Shown here piece by piece: positions 46,720-56,213 of a stretch of DNA of 64,000 bases. This DNA is from Marinobacter szutsaonensis (lineage in GTDB: Bacteria > Pseudomonadota > Gammaproteobacteria > Pseudomonadales > Oleiphilaceae). The notes under the pieces were generated by a model, which saw only the letters and a program-made list of their open reading frames with translations, was not told where the DNA came from and searched no databases. Within the stretch, counting starts at the first letter, position 1. The number at the start of each line of letters is the position of its first letter. Both the position numbers and the translations under genes were made by a program. The DNA lies in assembly GCF_039523335.1 (NCBI RefSeq), contig NZ_BAAAFC010000001.1, positions 744,001-808,000 on the forward strand, read 5' to 3'.

Positions 46720-47199
46720 TCAGCGGTCGCTGGTGTCGTCCTGTCCCTTCAGAATCTGTTCTGCGCGGGCGCGTTCCTCAGCGCTCAGACCTGCTGCCTG
46801 CCGCTCAACGCGCCGGGCGCGGATCACCACGCCGGCAACCACCAGCAGCCCGCCAAACACGGCAATGGCCGGTGTCGCCCATAACAGGAAGGTACGGCTG
46901 TCCAGTTCCGGCTTGTAGCGGACAAACTCGCCAAACCGCGCGACCAGCGCATCAACGATCTCCTCGTTGCTGGCACCGGCCTGCATCATTTCGTACACCT
47001 CGTTACGCATATCCTGGGAGATGGGCGCGTTGGAATCGGCGATATTCTGGTTCTGGCACTTGGGGCAGCGCAGCTCGGCAATCAGGTTCTGGTAACGCAC
47101 TTCCTGTTCGCGGGTATCGAAGTCATAGACAGCCGCCACGTCCGCCTGGGCCAGACCTGTGGTCAGGATGAACAGGGTCGCCAGTACAAGTCGCATCAT
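46720..47199 (-). CDS. ccmH: Cytochrome c maturation protein CcmH
   Basis: 159 residues. Signal peptide ending AQA, redox motif LRCPKCQNQ with Cys45 and Cys48, the three-helix bundle (VYEMMQAGASNEEIVDALVA), and a membrane helix (TPAIAVFGGLLVVAGVVI). Reduces the apocytochrome CXXCH disulphide together with CcmG. Overlaps ccmG by one base. Confidence 0.95.
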   Translation of the reverse strand: MMRLVLATLFILTTGLAQADVAAVYDFDTREQEVRYQNLIAELRCPKCQNQNIADSNAPISQDMRNEVYEMMQAGASNEEIVDALVARFGEFVRYKPELDSRTFLLWATPAIAVFGGLLVVAGVVIRARRVERQAAGLSAEERARAEQILKGQDDTSDR

Positions 47200-47735
47200 C
47201 AGCTGTTACCCCGCGCTTCTTCGATCACCGGCAGCAGTGCTTTTTCCCACACTTCCGGGTTGACCACACCGACGTGGCGGTAACGGACCACGCCCTCGGC
47301 ATCGATCACGAAGGTCTCTGGCGCCCCGTAGACGCCGAGATCAAAGCCCAGGGTACCCTTGGGATCATAGATGGTTGCCCGGTAGGGATCGCCCAGGCGA
47401 TCGAGCCACACCAGGGCATCGTCGCGCTTGTCCTTGTAGTTCAGGCCGATAATCTTGATTCCTTCCTCATTCGCCAGCCACATCAGGTCATCGTGCTCGT
47501 CCCGGCAGGACGGACACCAGGTCCCCCAGACATTGAGCAGGGAAACTTCGCCCCGGAACAGGCTGCGGTCCAGGGTTGCCGACGGATTGTGCAGGTCTGC
47601 CAGGGTAAACTCGGGTACCGGCTTGCCAATCAGGGCAGACTCGAGTTTGGTCGGGTCCTTGCCGATACCGGCGAACAGCACCACGCCCAGCACCAGGGCT
47701 ACCAGCAAGGGCAGGAACAGCAGGAAGCGCTTCAT
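47199..47735 (-). CDS. ccmG: Thiol:disulphide interchange protein CcmG (DsbE)
   Basis: 178 residues, membrane-anchored periplasmic thioredoxin fold. NVWGTWCPSCRDE holds the redox pair Cys74/Cys77, GLNYKDKRDDALVWL and GVYGAPETFVIDAEGVV are CcmG-typical. Overlaps ccmF by four bases. Confidence 0.95.
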   Translation of the reverse strand: MKRFLLFLPLLVALVLGVVLFAGIGKDPTKLESALIGKPVPEFTLADLHNPSATLDRSLFRGEVSLLNVWGTWCPSCRDEHDDLMWLANEEGIKIIGLNYKDKRDDALVWLDRLGDPYRATIYDPKGTLGFDLGVYGAPETFVIDAEGVVRYRHVGVVNPEVWEKALLPVIEEARGNS

Positions 47736-49735
47736 GACAGCGCCTCCGCTTCACCTTTCACGCCGCTCGCCGGCCGGGCATTCCGGGGAACCCGCTCATC
47801 GGCGCGGTCCCGGATGCGGTAGCGCTTGTCGGAGACGGCCAGGAAGCCACCGATCGCCATCACCAGGGCTCCGAGCCAGAGCCAGCGCACCAGAGGCTTG
47901 TACTGCAGGCGGATGGCCCAGGCATCCTCTGTGAGACGTTCACCAATCGCCACGAAGATATCCCGGAACAGGCCTGCGTCGATATCCGCTTCGGTCATCA
48001 CACTCATGCCCACACTGTACTGGCGCTTTTCAGGATGCAATTCGGCAACCTTCTTGCCGTCGAGCATCACATCAAAGCCGCCATACTGGGCGGTGAAGTT
48101 CTGGCCACGACGCTCACCGATGTCAGTGAATACGAACTGGTAGTCGCCCACGGTGGCGACGTCGCCCGGGGTCATCCGGACATCCCGTTCGATGCCGTAG
48201 TTTGAAACCACCGTGGCACCCGCCATCACCATGGCAAGGCCCAGGTGCCCCAGCACCATGCCCCAGTAACTCCGGGATTGACGCTTCAGGCGATGGAGCC
48301 GGCCCTTGCGGGAGGAAGATTTGTCCCACAGATCCCAGAAGGTGGCCACGGTCACCCACATGGCAGTAAAGACGCCGGCAAAGGCCCAGGGTTTGAACCC
48401 GCCATAACCAATGATCACGGCAGTGCTGGCCACGATGCTGACTGCAAGAGGCCAGAGCAGCTTACGGCCCAGCCAGCCGCCGTCGGTTTTCTTCCAGCGG
48501 GAGAAGATACCGGCACCCAGAAGCAGGCCGGCCGCCACCGCCAGCGGGCTGAAGGTGAGGTTGAAGAACGGCTCGCCGATGGACAGCTTGCCCAGCTCCA
48601 GATAATCCAGAACCAGGGGATACAGGGTCCCGATCGCCACCAGCAAGGTCGCTGACACCAGCAACACATTGTTCAACAGGAGGAAAATTTCCCGGGACAG
48701 CGAACCATACCGGGCGCGCACATGTACCACAGGGGCCCGGAAAGCATACAGCGCCAGGCTGGCAATCATGGTTACCGCGAGCAACATGAGCAGGAACTTG
48801 CCCCGCTCCGGATCGGACGCGAAAGCATGGACGGAGGTCAGCACGCCGGAACGCACCAGGAAAGTACCCAGCAGGCTCAACGCAAAGGTGACAATCGCCA
48901 GCAGCACAGTCCAGCTCTTGAACACGCCCCGTTTCTCGGTCACTGCCAGCGAGTGCATCAGGGCCGTGCCGGACAGCCAGGGCAACAGTGACGCATTTTC
49001 CACCGGATCCCAGAACCACCAACCGCCCCAGCCGAGTTCGTAGTAGGCCCACCAGCTACCAAGCGCGATCCCGATGGAGAGGAACGCCCAGGCTACCGTG
49101 GTCCAGGGTCGTGACCAACGGGCCCATGCAGCATCCAGGCGACCGTTGATCAGGGCAGCGATGGCGAAAGCAAACGCAACGGAGAAGCCCACGTAGCCCA
49201 TGTACAGCATCGGCGGGTGCATGATCAGGCCAATGTCCTGCAGCAGCGGGTTGAGGTCAGCACCATCGGCCGGCACATTCGGGAGCAGTCGATCGAAAGG
49301 GTTGGAAGTCACGATGATAAACAGCAGGAAACCAACGCTGACCATACCCAGGACCGACAATACCTGGGAGATCATCACCGCGGGCAGACGCCGGCTGAAA
49401 ATCGCCACCGCCAGGGTCCAGCCTGCCAGCATCAGGATCCACAGCAGCAACGAGCCCTCGTGACCACCCCAGACCGCACTGAACTTGTAGTACCAGGGCA
49501 GCATGCTGTTGCTGTTATTGGCCACATATGCGACCGAGAAATCGTCGGTCATGAAGGCGTGGGTCAGCAGGCCGAATGCCAGGGCAATAAACACAAACAT
49601 GCCCGACGACAATGGTCGGGCGAATGCCTGGAGGTTGTCCCGGCCGGTCACCGAACCGACCAGGGGTACAACGGAGAGGAGCACTGCCAGCAACAGCGCG
49701 AGAATCAGTGCAATCTGTCCGAGTTCCGGAAACAT
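47732..49735 (-). CDS. ccmF: Haem lyase subunit CcmF
   Basis: 667-residue membrane protein with about 15 helices. The WWD haem-handling domain GWGGWWFWDPVENASLLPWL is complete, with flanking conserved His. Links haem from holo-CcmE to apocytochrome c together with CcmH and CcmI. Confidence 0.97.
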   Translation of the reverse strand: MFPELGQIALILALLLAVLLSVVPLVGSVTGRDNLQAFARPLSSGMFVFIALAFGLLTHAFMTDDFSVAYVANNSNSMLPWYYKFSAVWGGHEGSLLLWILMLAGWTLAVAIFSRRLPAVMISQVLSVLGMVSVGFLLFIIVTSNPFDRLLPNVPADGADLNPLLQDIGLIMHPPMLYMGYVGFSVAFAFAIAALINGRLDAAWARWSRPWTTVAWAFLSIGIALGSWWAYYELGWGGWWFWDPVENASLLPWLSGTALMHSLAVTEKRGVFKSWTVLLAIVTFALSLLGTFLVRSGVLTSVHAFASDPERGKFLLMLLAVTMIASLALYAFRAPVVHVRARYGSLSREIFLLLNNVLLVSATLLVAIGTLYPLVLDYLELGKLSIGEPFFNLTFSPLAVAAGLLLGAGIFSRWKKTDGGWLGRKLLWPLAVSIVASTAVIIGYGGFKPWAFAGVFTAMWVTVATFWDLWDKSSSRKGRLHRLKRQSRSYWGMVLGHLGLAMVMAGATVVSNYGIERDVRMTPGDVATVGDYQFVFTDIGERRGQNFTAQYGGFDVMLDGKKVAELHPEKRQYSVGMSVMTEADIDAGLFRDIFVAIGERLTEDAWAIRLQYKPLVRWLWLGALVMAIGGFLAVSDKRYRIRDRADERVPRNARPASGVKGEAEALS

Positions 49736-49767
49736 CAGAATCCCCTATTCAGGCTGGGAGGTTTGGA

Positions 49768-50238
49768 TCAATACGACTGTGGCTGGGCCGTCTCACCCGC
49801 CTTGTGTTGCCCTTTGGAGGCTTTCTCCAGGGCGTCGGCCACCTCCGGCGGCATGTAATTCTCATCATGCTTGGCCAGCACCTGGTCCGCAACGAACCGG
49901 CCCTGCCCATTGAGCTTGCCCATGGCGACAACACCCTGCCCCTCGGCAAACAGATCCGGGAGAATGCCGTTGTATTCCACCGGCACCGAGGAATTGAAAT
50001 CAGTGACACGGAATTCGACCTTCAGGCTGTCCGGGTCACGGATCACCGAGCCCTCCTCAACCATACCACCGGCCCGAATGCGTACATCCTGTGGCGCCTC
50101 TCCGGCGGCAATCTGCGACGGATCGTAGAACAGGTTGATGTTCTGCCGCAGGGCGTAGGTGGTCAACGCCACGGCAACGCCGATACCGGCGAGGAGAAAG
50201 AGAACAATGGTCAGCCGTTTTTTACGGATCGGATGCAT
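49768..50238 (-). CDS. ccmE: Haem chaperone CcmE
   Basis: 156 residues. N-terminal membrane anchor ([20 protein letters not shown]) and a periplasmic OB fold. His124 in [13 protein letters not shown] is the covalent haem ligand and Tyr128 the axial ligand. The C-terminal tail is short and Gln-rich. Confidence 0.95.
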   Translation of the reverse strand: MHPIRKKRLTIVLFLLAGIGVAVALTTYALRQNINLFYDPSQIAAGEAPQDVRIRAGGMVEEGSVIRDPDSLKVEFRVTDFNSSVPVEYNGILPDLFAEGQGVVAMGKLNGQGRFVADQVLAKHDENYMPPEVADALEKASKGQHKAGETAQPQSY

Positions 50239-50252
50239 GCTTAACCTGCTTG

Positions 50253-50486
50253 TCAGTCCTGGGAAACTTCAACTCGGGTGAACGTGGCCGCGGGACGTGC
50301 CGCCCGCTGCTGGCCCTGGTCCTGCCGTTCGTAATTCCTGCGGCAGGCTTCCATCATTACGCTGCGCCGGTGCCGCGACCAGACCATCAGTCCGACCAAC
50401 AACAGGAAAAACACACCGTAGCAGGTCCACACGTAAGGGCCGTGGCCTTCCATCGCAATAAACGCGGAGAGTGAATCAAACGCCAT
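50253..50486 (-). CDS. ccmD: Haem exporter protein CcmD
   Basis: 77-residue single-helix protein ([20 protein letters not shown]) with a basic cytosolic tail, between ccmC and ccmE where CcmD is expected. Helps release holo-CcmE from the CcmABC complex. Confidence 0.9.
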   Translation of the reverse strand: MAFDSLSAFIAMEGHGPYVWTCYGVFFLLLVGLMVWSRHRRSVMMEACRRNYERQDQGQQRAARPAATFTRVEVSQD

Positions 50487-50489
50487 GGC

Positions 50490-51233
50490 TTAGTGCCTCC
50501 CCGCCATTACCAGATCTTTTACCCACCGGGTCCGCTGCTCACGGGCGATGATCTCCGTCTGCATCCGGAGGCAGGCCAGCCAGCCGAAAATCAGGTACAG
50601 CCCCAGTACCGATAACAGCAGGGGCACCCACATTTCCGCGGGCATGGAGGGCTTCTCCGTCAGCTTGAAGGTGGCGGGCTGATGCAGCGTGTTCCACCAT
50701 TCCACCGAGTATTTGATAATCGGAATATTCACCACCCCGACCAGTACCAGCACGGCCACGGCCCGGGCAGCGGACTTCTCGTCATTGATAGCCCGGTCCA
50801 GCGCAATCACCCCGCCATACAGGAACAGCAGGATCAGCATGGACGTTAGCCGGGCATCCCAGATCCACCAGGTTCCCCAGGTCGGCTTGCCCCAGACCGC
50901 GCCGGTAAACAGGGCGAGGAAGGTCAGCACCAGGCCCACCGGGGCTACGGCCTTCACGAAAACGTCGGCCAGCTTCATACGCCAAACCAGGGTCACCACA
51001 GCCGCCACCGCCATCATGATGTAGACCGACTGGGCCAGGAACGCAGTCGGCACGTGAATAAAGATGATCCGGTAGCTGTTGCCCTGCAGATAATCCTTGG
51101 GAGCAAACGCCAACCCCCAGACAATGCCTGCCAACAACAGCAGTGCACCGCCGACCAGAAGCCAGGGCATCAGACGGGTCGCAATCCCGTAGAACCATTT
51201 GGGCGAGCCCAGCTTATGAAATAATTGCCACAT
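50490..51233 (-). CDS. ccmC: Haem exporter subunit CcmC
   Basis: 247 residues, six helices, WWD domain [20 protein letters not shown]. Presents haem to CcmE at the periplasmic face. Four bases separate it from ccmD. Confidence 0.96.
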   Translation of the reverse strand: MWQLFHKLGSPKWFYGIATRLMPWLLVGGALLLLAGIVWGLAFAPKDYLQGNSYRIIFIHVPTAFLAQSVYIMMAVAAVVTLVWRMKLADVFVKAVAPVGLVLTFLALFTGAVWGKPTWGTWWIWDARLTSMLILLFLYGGVIALDRAINDEKSAARAVAVLVLVGVVNIPIIKYSVEWWNTLHQPATFKLTEKPSMPAEMWVPLLLSVLGLYLIFGWLACLRMQTEIIAREQRTRWVKDLVMAGRH

Positions 51234-51262
51234 CGATTGGTACCCGTTAACCCGTTACCTTG

Positions 51263-51985
51263 TTAGCTATTGGACATGCTGATTTTCAGTGCTGATGCCG
51301 AAGCAAACGGAGCCAGCGTCAGGGCCAGAACCAGGAAAGCCCCCATTAATGCCAGGTAGGCCCCGACCGGAGCTCCCTCGGACGCGGCCGCCACCGTCCC
51401 GGTTCCGAAAATCAGCACAGGAATGTACAGCGGAATGATCAGCAGGGACAAGAGCACACCTGCCGACCGCAATCCCAGGGTCAACGCCGCACCGATGGAG
51501 CCGATCAGGCTCAGCACCGGCGTACCGATCAGCAGCGTTAGACACAGAATGCCGATAGAGTTCCCCGGCAGGTGCACCATAATGCCCAGCACCGGCGTCA
51601 GTATCACCAGTGGCAGCCCGGTCAGCATCCAGTGCGCCAGCGTCTTGGCCAGCACCAGCAGGAACAGAGGCTGCGGCTGCAGCACCAGCTGTTCCAAGGT
51701 TCCATCGTCAAAATCATGCCGGAACAGGTGATCCAGGGACAACAACACCGACAACAGGGCCGCCACCCACAGGATACCCGCTCCGGCCTCTCGCAGGAAT
51801 GACACTTCCGGGCTAACCCCGAGTGGGAACAGGGTTACCACCATCACGAAGAACAGCAGCGGGTTGAGGAGGTCCTGGCGCTGACGGAAGGCGACCTTCA
51901 TATCGCGCATGAACACCGCCTTCATGGCGCCGGCGACGCCAACACCCTCCGCCACCGCGTGCACCCGTACCGGATTATTGCTCAT
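51263..51985 (-). CDS. ccmB: Haem exporter subunit CcmB
   Basis: 240 residues from ATG 51985 (MSNNPVRVHAVAEG); it overlaps ccmA by 11 bases. Six membrane helices; FRQRQDLLNPLLFFVMVVTLFP-type start and GLPLVILTPVLGIMVH are family-specific. Membrane partner of the CcmA ATPase. Confidence 0.93.
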   Translation of the reverse strand: MSNNPVRVHAVAEGVGVAGAMKAVFMRDMKVAFRQRQDLLNPLLFFVMVVTLFPLGVSPEVSFLREAGAGILWVAALLSVLLSLDHLFRHDFDDGTLEQLVLQPQPLFLLVLAKTLAHWMLTGLPLVILTPVLGIMVHLPGNSIGILCLTLLIGTPVLSLIGSIGAALTLGLRSAGVLLSLLIIPLYIPVLIFGTGTVAAASEGAPVGAYLALMGAFLVLALTLAPFASASALKISMSNS

Positions 51986-52613
51986 CCGACTGCCCTCCCC
52001 CGAGCACAATCCGCTGCATCCCGGGCAGTTTCAGATCATGGTGGGTGGTGACCACAACCGCGCCACCTTCCTCCGCACGCTGTTGCAGAAGAGCCTCGAT
52101 CGCCTGGACTCCATCGGCATCGATGGCGGTGAAAACCTCGTCCAGCAGCCACAGGGGCTCATCGGCGATCAGCAACCGCGCAAGCGCTACACGCCGTTGC
52201 TGACCAGCGGAAAGATTGCGACAGGGGACGTTCTGGTAACCCGCCAGGCCGGTTCCTTCAAGCGCCCGGGACAGTACCTCATCGGACACCGGGCGCCGGC
52301 CCGCCATCAGGGCCCGGAGGTTTTCCATGGGAGTAAGCAGGGGCTTGATACCCGGCCGATGGCCGAGGTAAAGCATGTTGCGCAGGAAACTCTCGCGCTG
52401 GCCGGCGCGGGGCTCGCCGCACCAGTAAAGATCGCCGGACCAGGCGTCATTCAGGCCGGCAAGAATGCGCAGAAGGGTGGTCTTGCCCGAGCCATTCGGG
52501 CCTTCAACGCGGGTCACGGTACCCGGCAACACGGAAAAGGAAAGATCACGGAACAGTATCCGCTCATCCCGTTCACACTGGAGATTGACAGCCTGTAGTA
52601 ACGGCTCAGACAT
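51975..52613 (-). CDS. ccmA: Haem exporter ATPase CcmA
   Basis: 212-residue ABC ATPase. Walker A GPNGSGKTTLLRILAG, signature LSAGQQRRVALARL, Walker B LWLLDEVFTAID, and the switch His in VVVTTHHDL. First gene of ccmABCDEFGHI, transcribed from the TATAAT at 52719-52724. Confidence 0.96.
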   Translation of the reverse strand: MSEPLLQAVNLQCERDERILFRDLSFSVLPGTVTRVEGPNGSGKTTLLRILAGLNDAWSGDLYWCGEPRAGQRESFLRNMLYLGHRPGIKPLLTPMENLRALMAGRRPVSDEVLSRALEGTGLAGYQNVPCRNLSAGQQRRVALARLLIADEPLWLLDEVFTAIDADGVQAIEALLQQRAEEGGAVVVTTHHDLKLPGMQRIVLGGGQSDEQ

Positions 52614-52718
52614 CAGGGCCCCGAATCCAGGCGATGCGCATTATGCGGCACCGGGTGTATTCATGACTGACACGGCGGGTGCAGACATCGTTGGCGGCAG
52701 GGATTGCCGGCGGCGCGT

Positions 52719-52724
52719 ATTATA
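52719..52724 (-). promoter_or_regulatory. Likely -10 box of the ccm operon
   Basis: Perfect TATAAT on the minus strand with a TGG just upstream (TGGTTATAAT). No good -35 box is seen. It lies 106 bases before ccmA. Confidence 0.45.
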
Positions 52725-52789
52725 ACCAAAGGTTTTCCGGATTACTCTTGCCCCGTATCAATTTGCCTCAGATGGTCGACACCGCCTGA

Positions 52790-53899
52790 CTACTGGATCA
52801 GCGAGCGCAGTGCCCAGGCCTGCTTCCAGTTATCCCCTTCCCGGGTGGCCACGGCCGTGTCGAAGTAATGTCGCAGGCGCCGGCGATCCTCCGGCTGATC
52901 CTTGAGCGCAGATCCAATAATGTGATGCATCAGCTGCTCCACCGTCATCGCGTCGCCACCGTAATACCAGGCGTTCAGGCTCGCCGCGTGGGCCACCGCT
53001 ACCGCCTCGGCCGTGGACAGGGCTGCGCCCGCCAGGCGATCGGTACTGCGGCCGTCCAGGGTCTGGCCGTTGCGCAACTCATGGAACATGGTCACCAGTA
53101 CCTCGAGCACCTCCGGATCCGGCTCCACCGACACTCCGGCGGCGACATTGGCCTTGCGGACTTCCCTGACCACAACATCCAGCTCATCCGCCAGATTGCG
53201 GATTGGCCGGATTTCCTCGAAATCCATCCTGCGCTTGAGAGCCGCACTCATGGCATGCACACCCTCATCGATGCTGTTGGAAGTGGCAACCACGTTGAAG
53301 CCTTCCCGCGCCAGGATGACGCCCTCGTCGCCGGCCAGTTCCGGGATGACCACAACCCGGTCCGACAGCACCGACAACAGGGCATCCTGCAACGCCTGGG
53401 GGCAGCGGGCGATCTCCTCGAACCGCACCAGGCGCCCCTCCATCATGCCCCGCAGCAGCGGACTGGGCACCAGGGCCTTCAGGCAGGGTCCCTCATTCTT
53501 GAGAATGGCCTCGTTCCAGCTGTATAGAAGCTGGCTGACCTGGCTGACCGCCCCGCCCTGTAGAGTCAGGGTGGAGCCGCCCGAGATTCCGGCCGCCAGC
53601 AGTTCTGACAACCACGATTTGGCAGTACCCGGCTCGCCCACCAAGAGGCAGCCCCGGCTGGTGCACAGGGAAATGATGATGCGGACCACCATGGCACGGT
53701 CCGCCACGAATTTGCGCTCGATGCCGAGCTCATCGTCGCCCATAACAAACTTTTCCACGGCCCGTGGCGACATGCGCCATCCCGGCGGCACCGGTCCCTC
53801 GTCAAGGGCCGCGAGCTTCTCCAGTTCCGCGGCGTAGGTGACCTCGGCCGGTTCCCGCTGGGCGGCCTTGTTCTGATGTGTCGTTTTGCTGGCTGTCAT
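52790..53899 (-). CDS. MoxR-type AAA ATPase, third gene of the FleN-like operon
   Basis: 369 residues. Walker A GCLLVGEPGTAKSWLSELL, Walker B with Glu in place of Asp (LVRFEEIARCPQALQDALL), NVVATSNSIDEGVHAMSAAL as sensor 1 region, LKRRMDFEEI as arginine-finger region. It resembles the AAA ATPases that normally head a gene cluster with VWA-domain partners (YehL/COG0714 type), but no VWA gene is adjacent here. Its start overlaps the GspE-fusion stop by four bases, so the two are translationally coupled. Substrate unknown. Confidence 0.85.
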   Translation of the reverse strand: MTASKTTHQNKAAQREPAEVTYAAELEKLAALDEGPVPPGWRMSPRAVEKFVMGDDELGIERKFVADRAMVVRIIISLCTSRGCLLVGEPGTAKSWLSELLAAGISGGSTLTLQGGAVSQVSQLLYSWNEAILKNEGPCLKALVPSPLLRGMMEGRLVRFEEIARCPQALQDALLSVLSDRVVVIPELAGDEGVILAREGFNVVATSNSIDEGVHAMSAALKRRMDFEEIRPIRNLADELDVVVREVRKANVAAGVSVEPDPEVLEVLVTMFHELRNGQTLDGRSTDRLAGAALSTAEAVAVAHAASLNAWYYGGDAMTVEQLMHHIIGSALKDQPEDRRRLRHYFDTAVATREGDNWKQAWALRSLIQ

Positions 53900-56187
53900 C
53901 GGGCACTCCTGCGGCCGCCACGAACTTCCGGTGCCATGCGTTCCCTCGGCAGGATACGCGGCAATTCAGACAGGGGAATCACCCCTTCGATTACATGATC
54001 CAGGGCGCTGTCACGCATGGTGACCAGGCCAGCATCCAGGGCCCGCCAGCGCAGCTCACCGATGGGCGGCTGGCTGGAGATAGCATTGCGGATATCCGAA
54101 TCCACTTCCATATATTCGATAATGGCCACCCGCCCATGGGTGCCCCGGCCATTGCATTTGTCACAACCCTGGCCCTCGAAGCAGCGGAAATCCGCCGGTG
54201 CGCCCTCGGGGAACAGCTCCACCAGGATCGAGGGATCCGGCTCCGCCGGCTGACGGCAATGCCTGCAGATGCGCTTGGCCAGCCGCTGGGCGATCACCGC
54301 CAGCAGCTCGCCGGCGATGGAGTTGGGGTGAACGCCGAGGTCATAGAGGCGCTGCAGGGAATCCACCGCATCGTTACAGTGCAGCGTGGACAACACCACA
54401 TGGCCGGTCTGGGAGGCACGGATGGCCTCCAGGGCCGTTTCCTGGTCCCGGATTTCCCCTACCAGGATGACATCCGGGTCTTCCCGGACAAAGGCACGCA
54501 TGGCATCGGCAAAACCAAAGCCGATTTCAGAACGAACCCGGGTCTGCTGGATATTGTCGATGGAATATTCAATCGGGTCCTCGACGGTGATCACCTTGCG
54601 CCGGCCATCATCCGCCAGGGTCTGCAGCCCCGCGTACAGGGTGGTGGACTTGCCGGAACCTGTCGGGCCAACCACCAGCACCAGACCGGCGGGGTTATCC
54701 AGCAGGCGCTGATAACGGGCACCGATGGCCTTGGACATACCCAGCTCGGCGATGGTCATGGCGCGCCCGGTCTGGGGCAGCAACCGGATCACCGCGTGTT
54801 CACCGTGCAGCGACGGCTGGGTCTGGATCCGGAGATCATAGGAAGCCTGCCCCAGTTTCAGCTGGGAGCGGCCACCCTGGGGCAGGCGGTGCTCGGCAAT
54901 GTTGAGCTCGGCCCGCAACTTGATTACGTTGATCACGCCCCGCAGTTCCCGGGGACTGAGCTGGTACTGGGGCAGGTCGTGCAGTTCGCCATCCACCCTC
55001 AGGCGGATCCGGACCCGCTCGCCGTATTGCTCGATATGGATGTCACTGGCCTTCTCGCTGACCGCATCCAGCAGAATCGCCTCGTACACCGAAACCAGGT
55101 AAGGGCTGACCTGCTTGTTTCCGCCATGCTCGCCGAGAGAGCCGGTCGACTCGGCCCGTTTTTCATGCCGGTCATCACTGCCGGAGCCATGGTCCGCCAC
55201 GAACTGCTTGCCCTGGGCAGTCAGCTCCAGGGCAGACCAGACCCGGCGAAAATCCGTCGGAGTAACCAGCAGGCATTCGATCACGGACTTCGGGGTCAGG
55301 CGCTCCAACTGATCGGTGCGGGCATCGGGATCATCGGTGATAACGGTGATCTTGCCGTCGGCCTCGATCACCGGCACCAGGCGCGACAGGTCCAGGAAGG
55401 TCCGGGAGAAGCGACGGAACAGGGCGGGCTGCAGATCCGGCAGCAGTTCATCGGCTTCCTTGAACACCATGCCCCGCTGCTGGGCCAGGGTCCGGAACAG
55501 GTCGATCTCTTCCAGGTTCAGCTTGCGCCGCACCAGATCCAGCACCCGGCAATTTGTTTTCGCAGCCTCTACCTTGGCCTCGGCCAGGACCTTTTCGTCG
55601 ATCACACCGAGGTCTATCAGGATCTGCTCGGCATTACGGTTGAAATCAACCCAGCCGAGGGTGCGCATCCGGACCAGGCTGAACCCCTGCTTTTCAAACA
55701 TGGCCAGACTGGGCACCGGCCCCGCCCTGCCCTCCAGGCAGATCAGCCGCCCCTGGTTGCGGAGAAAGGGCAGCACCACATCGCGTCTGGGCAGGAAGGT
55801 GGTACACAGCACCAGATCACAGAGCACGTCCAATTCAGGCGCGCTCTCGATGTCGGCGGCCACCACGTCCACATTATGTTTCCCAAGCCGGAAAAACCGT
55901 TCCCGGGCGGCCTCGGCCACCACCGGATTGCGTTCCACATAAATAACCCGACGCGCCAGTTCCGACAGCACCGCGGTCAGGTAGCCCGAGCCGCCACCAA
56001 TATGCATCACCGTCTGGTCCGGTGCGATTTCCGGAATCAGTGACAACAGGTGCCGTACGGTCTCCTCTCGGGGGATGGAGTGTCCGGTAATGGAGGGAGC
56101 AAGATCCGAGCAGGCAACAAACTCGTGGCGGGAAACGGCAAACAGGGCTGCACTGGCCCTCGGGTACAATTTATTCATTACCAGCAT
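53896..56187 (-). CDS. Fusion of a methyltransferase-like (PCMT) domain with a GspE/PulE secretion ATPase
   Basis: 763 residues. 20-178: Rossmann methyltransferase of the protein-L-isoaspartate type, with SAM motif VMHIGGGSGYLTAVLSEL and VIYVERNPVVAEAARERF; SITGHSIPREETVRHLLSL also follows that family. 185-330: GspE/MshE N-terminal-like domain (ILIDLGVIDEKVLAEAKVEA). 360-700: secretion ATPase with SDIHIEQYGERVRIRLRVDG, Walker A GPTGSGKST (508-516), Asp box VEDPIEY, Walker B DPDVILVGEIRD, His box STLHCNDA, and a zinc tetracysteine (Cys641, 644, 675, 678). No type II secretion or type IV pilus genes lie nearby. Start at ATG 56187 or 56178. Confidence 0.9.
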   Translation of the reverse strand: MLVMNKLYPRASAALFAVSRHEFVACSDLAPSITGHSIPREETVRHLLSLIPEIAPDQTVMHIGGGSGYLTAVLSELARRVIYVERNPVVAEAARERFFRLGKHNVDVVAADIESAPELDVLCDLVLCTTFLPRRDVVLPFLRNQGRLICLEGRAGPVPSLAMFEKQGFSLVRMRTLGWVDFNRNAEQILIDLGVIDEKVLAEAKVEAAKTNCRVLDLVRRKLNLEEIDLFRTLAQQRGMVFKEADELLPDLQPALFRRFSRTFLDLSRLVPVIEADGKITVITDDPDARTDQLERLTPKSVIECLLVTPTDFRRVWSALELTAQGKQFVADHGSGSDDRHEKRAESTGSLGEHGGNKQVSPYLVSVYEAILLDAVSEKASDIHIEQYGERVRIRLRVDGELHDLPQYQLSPRELRGVINVIKLRAELNIAEHRLPQGGRSQLKLGQASYDLRIQTQPSLHGEHAVIRLLPQTGRAMTIAELGMSKAIGARYQRLLDNPAGLVLVVGPTGSGKSTTLYAGLQTLADDGRRKVITVEDPIEYSIDNIQQTRVRSEIGFGFADAMRAFVREDPDVILVGEIRDQETALEAIRASQTGHVVLSTLHCNDAVDSLQRLYDLGVHPNSIAGELLAVIAQRLAKRICRHCRQPAEPDPSILVELFPEGAPADFRCFEGQGCDKCNGRGTHGRVAIIEYMEVDSDIRNAISSQPPIGELRWRALDAGLVTMRDSALDHVIEGVIPLSELPRILPRERMAPEVRGGRRSAR

Positions 56188-56213
56188 CCATCAAGAACAC
56201 ACCTCGTTCGGGC

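Noticed and set aside
53878..56043. 721-codon open frame on the plus strand
   Set aside because: Entirely antisense to the methyltransferase-GspE fusion; arises from high GC at third positions.
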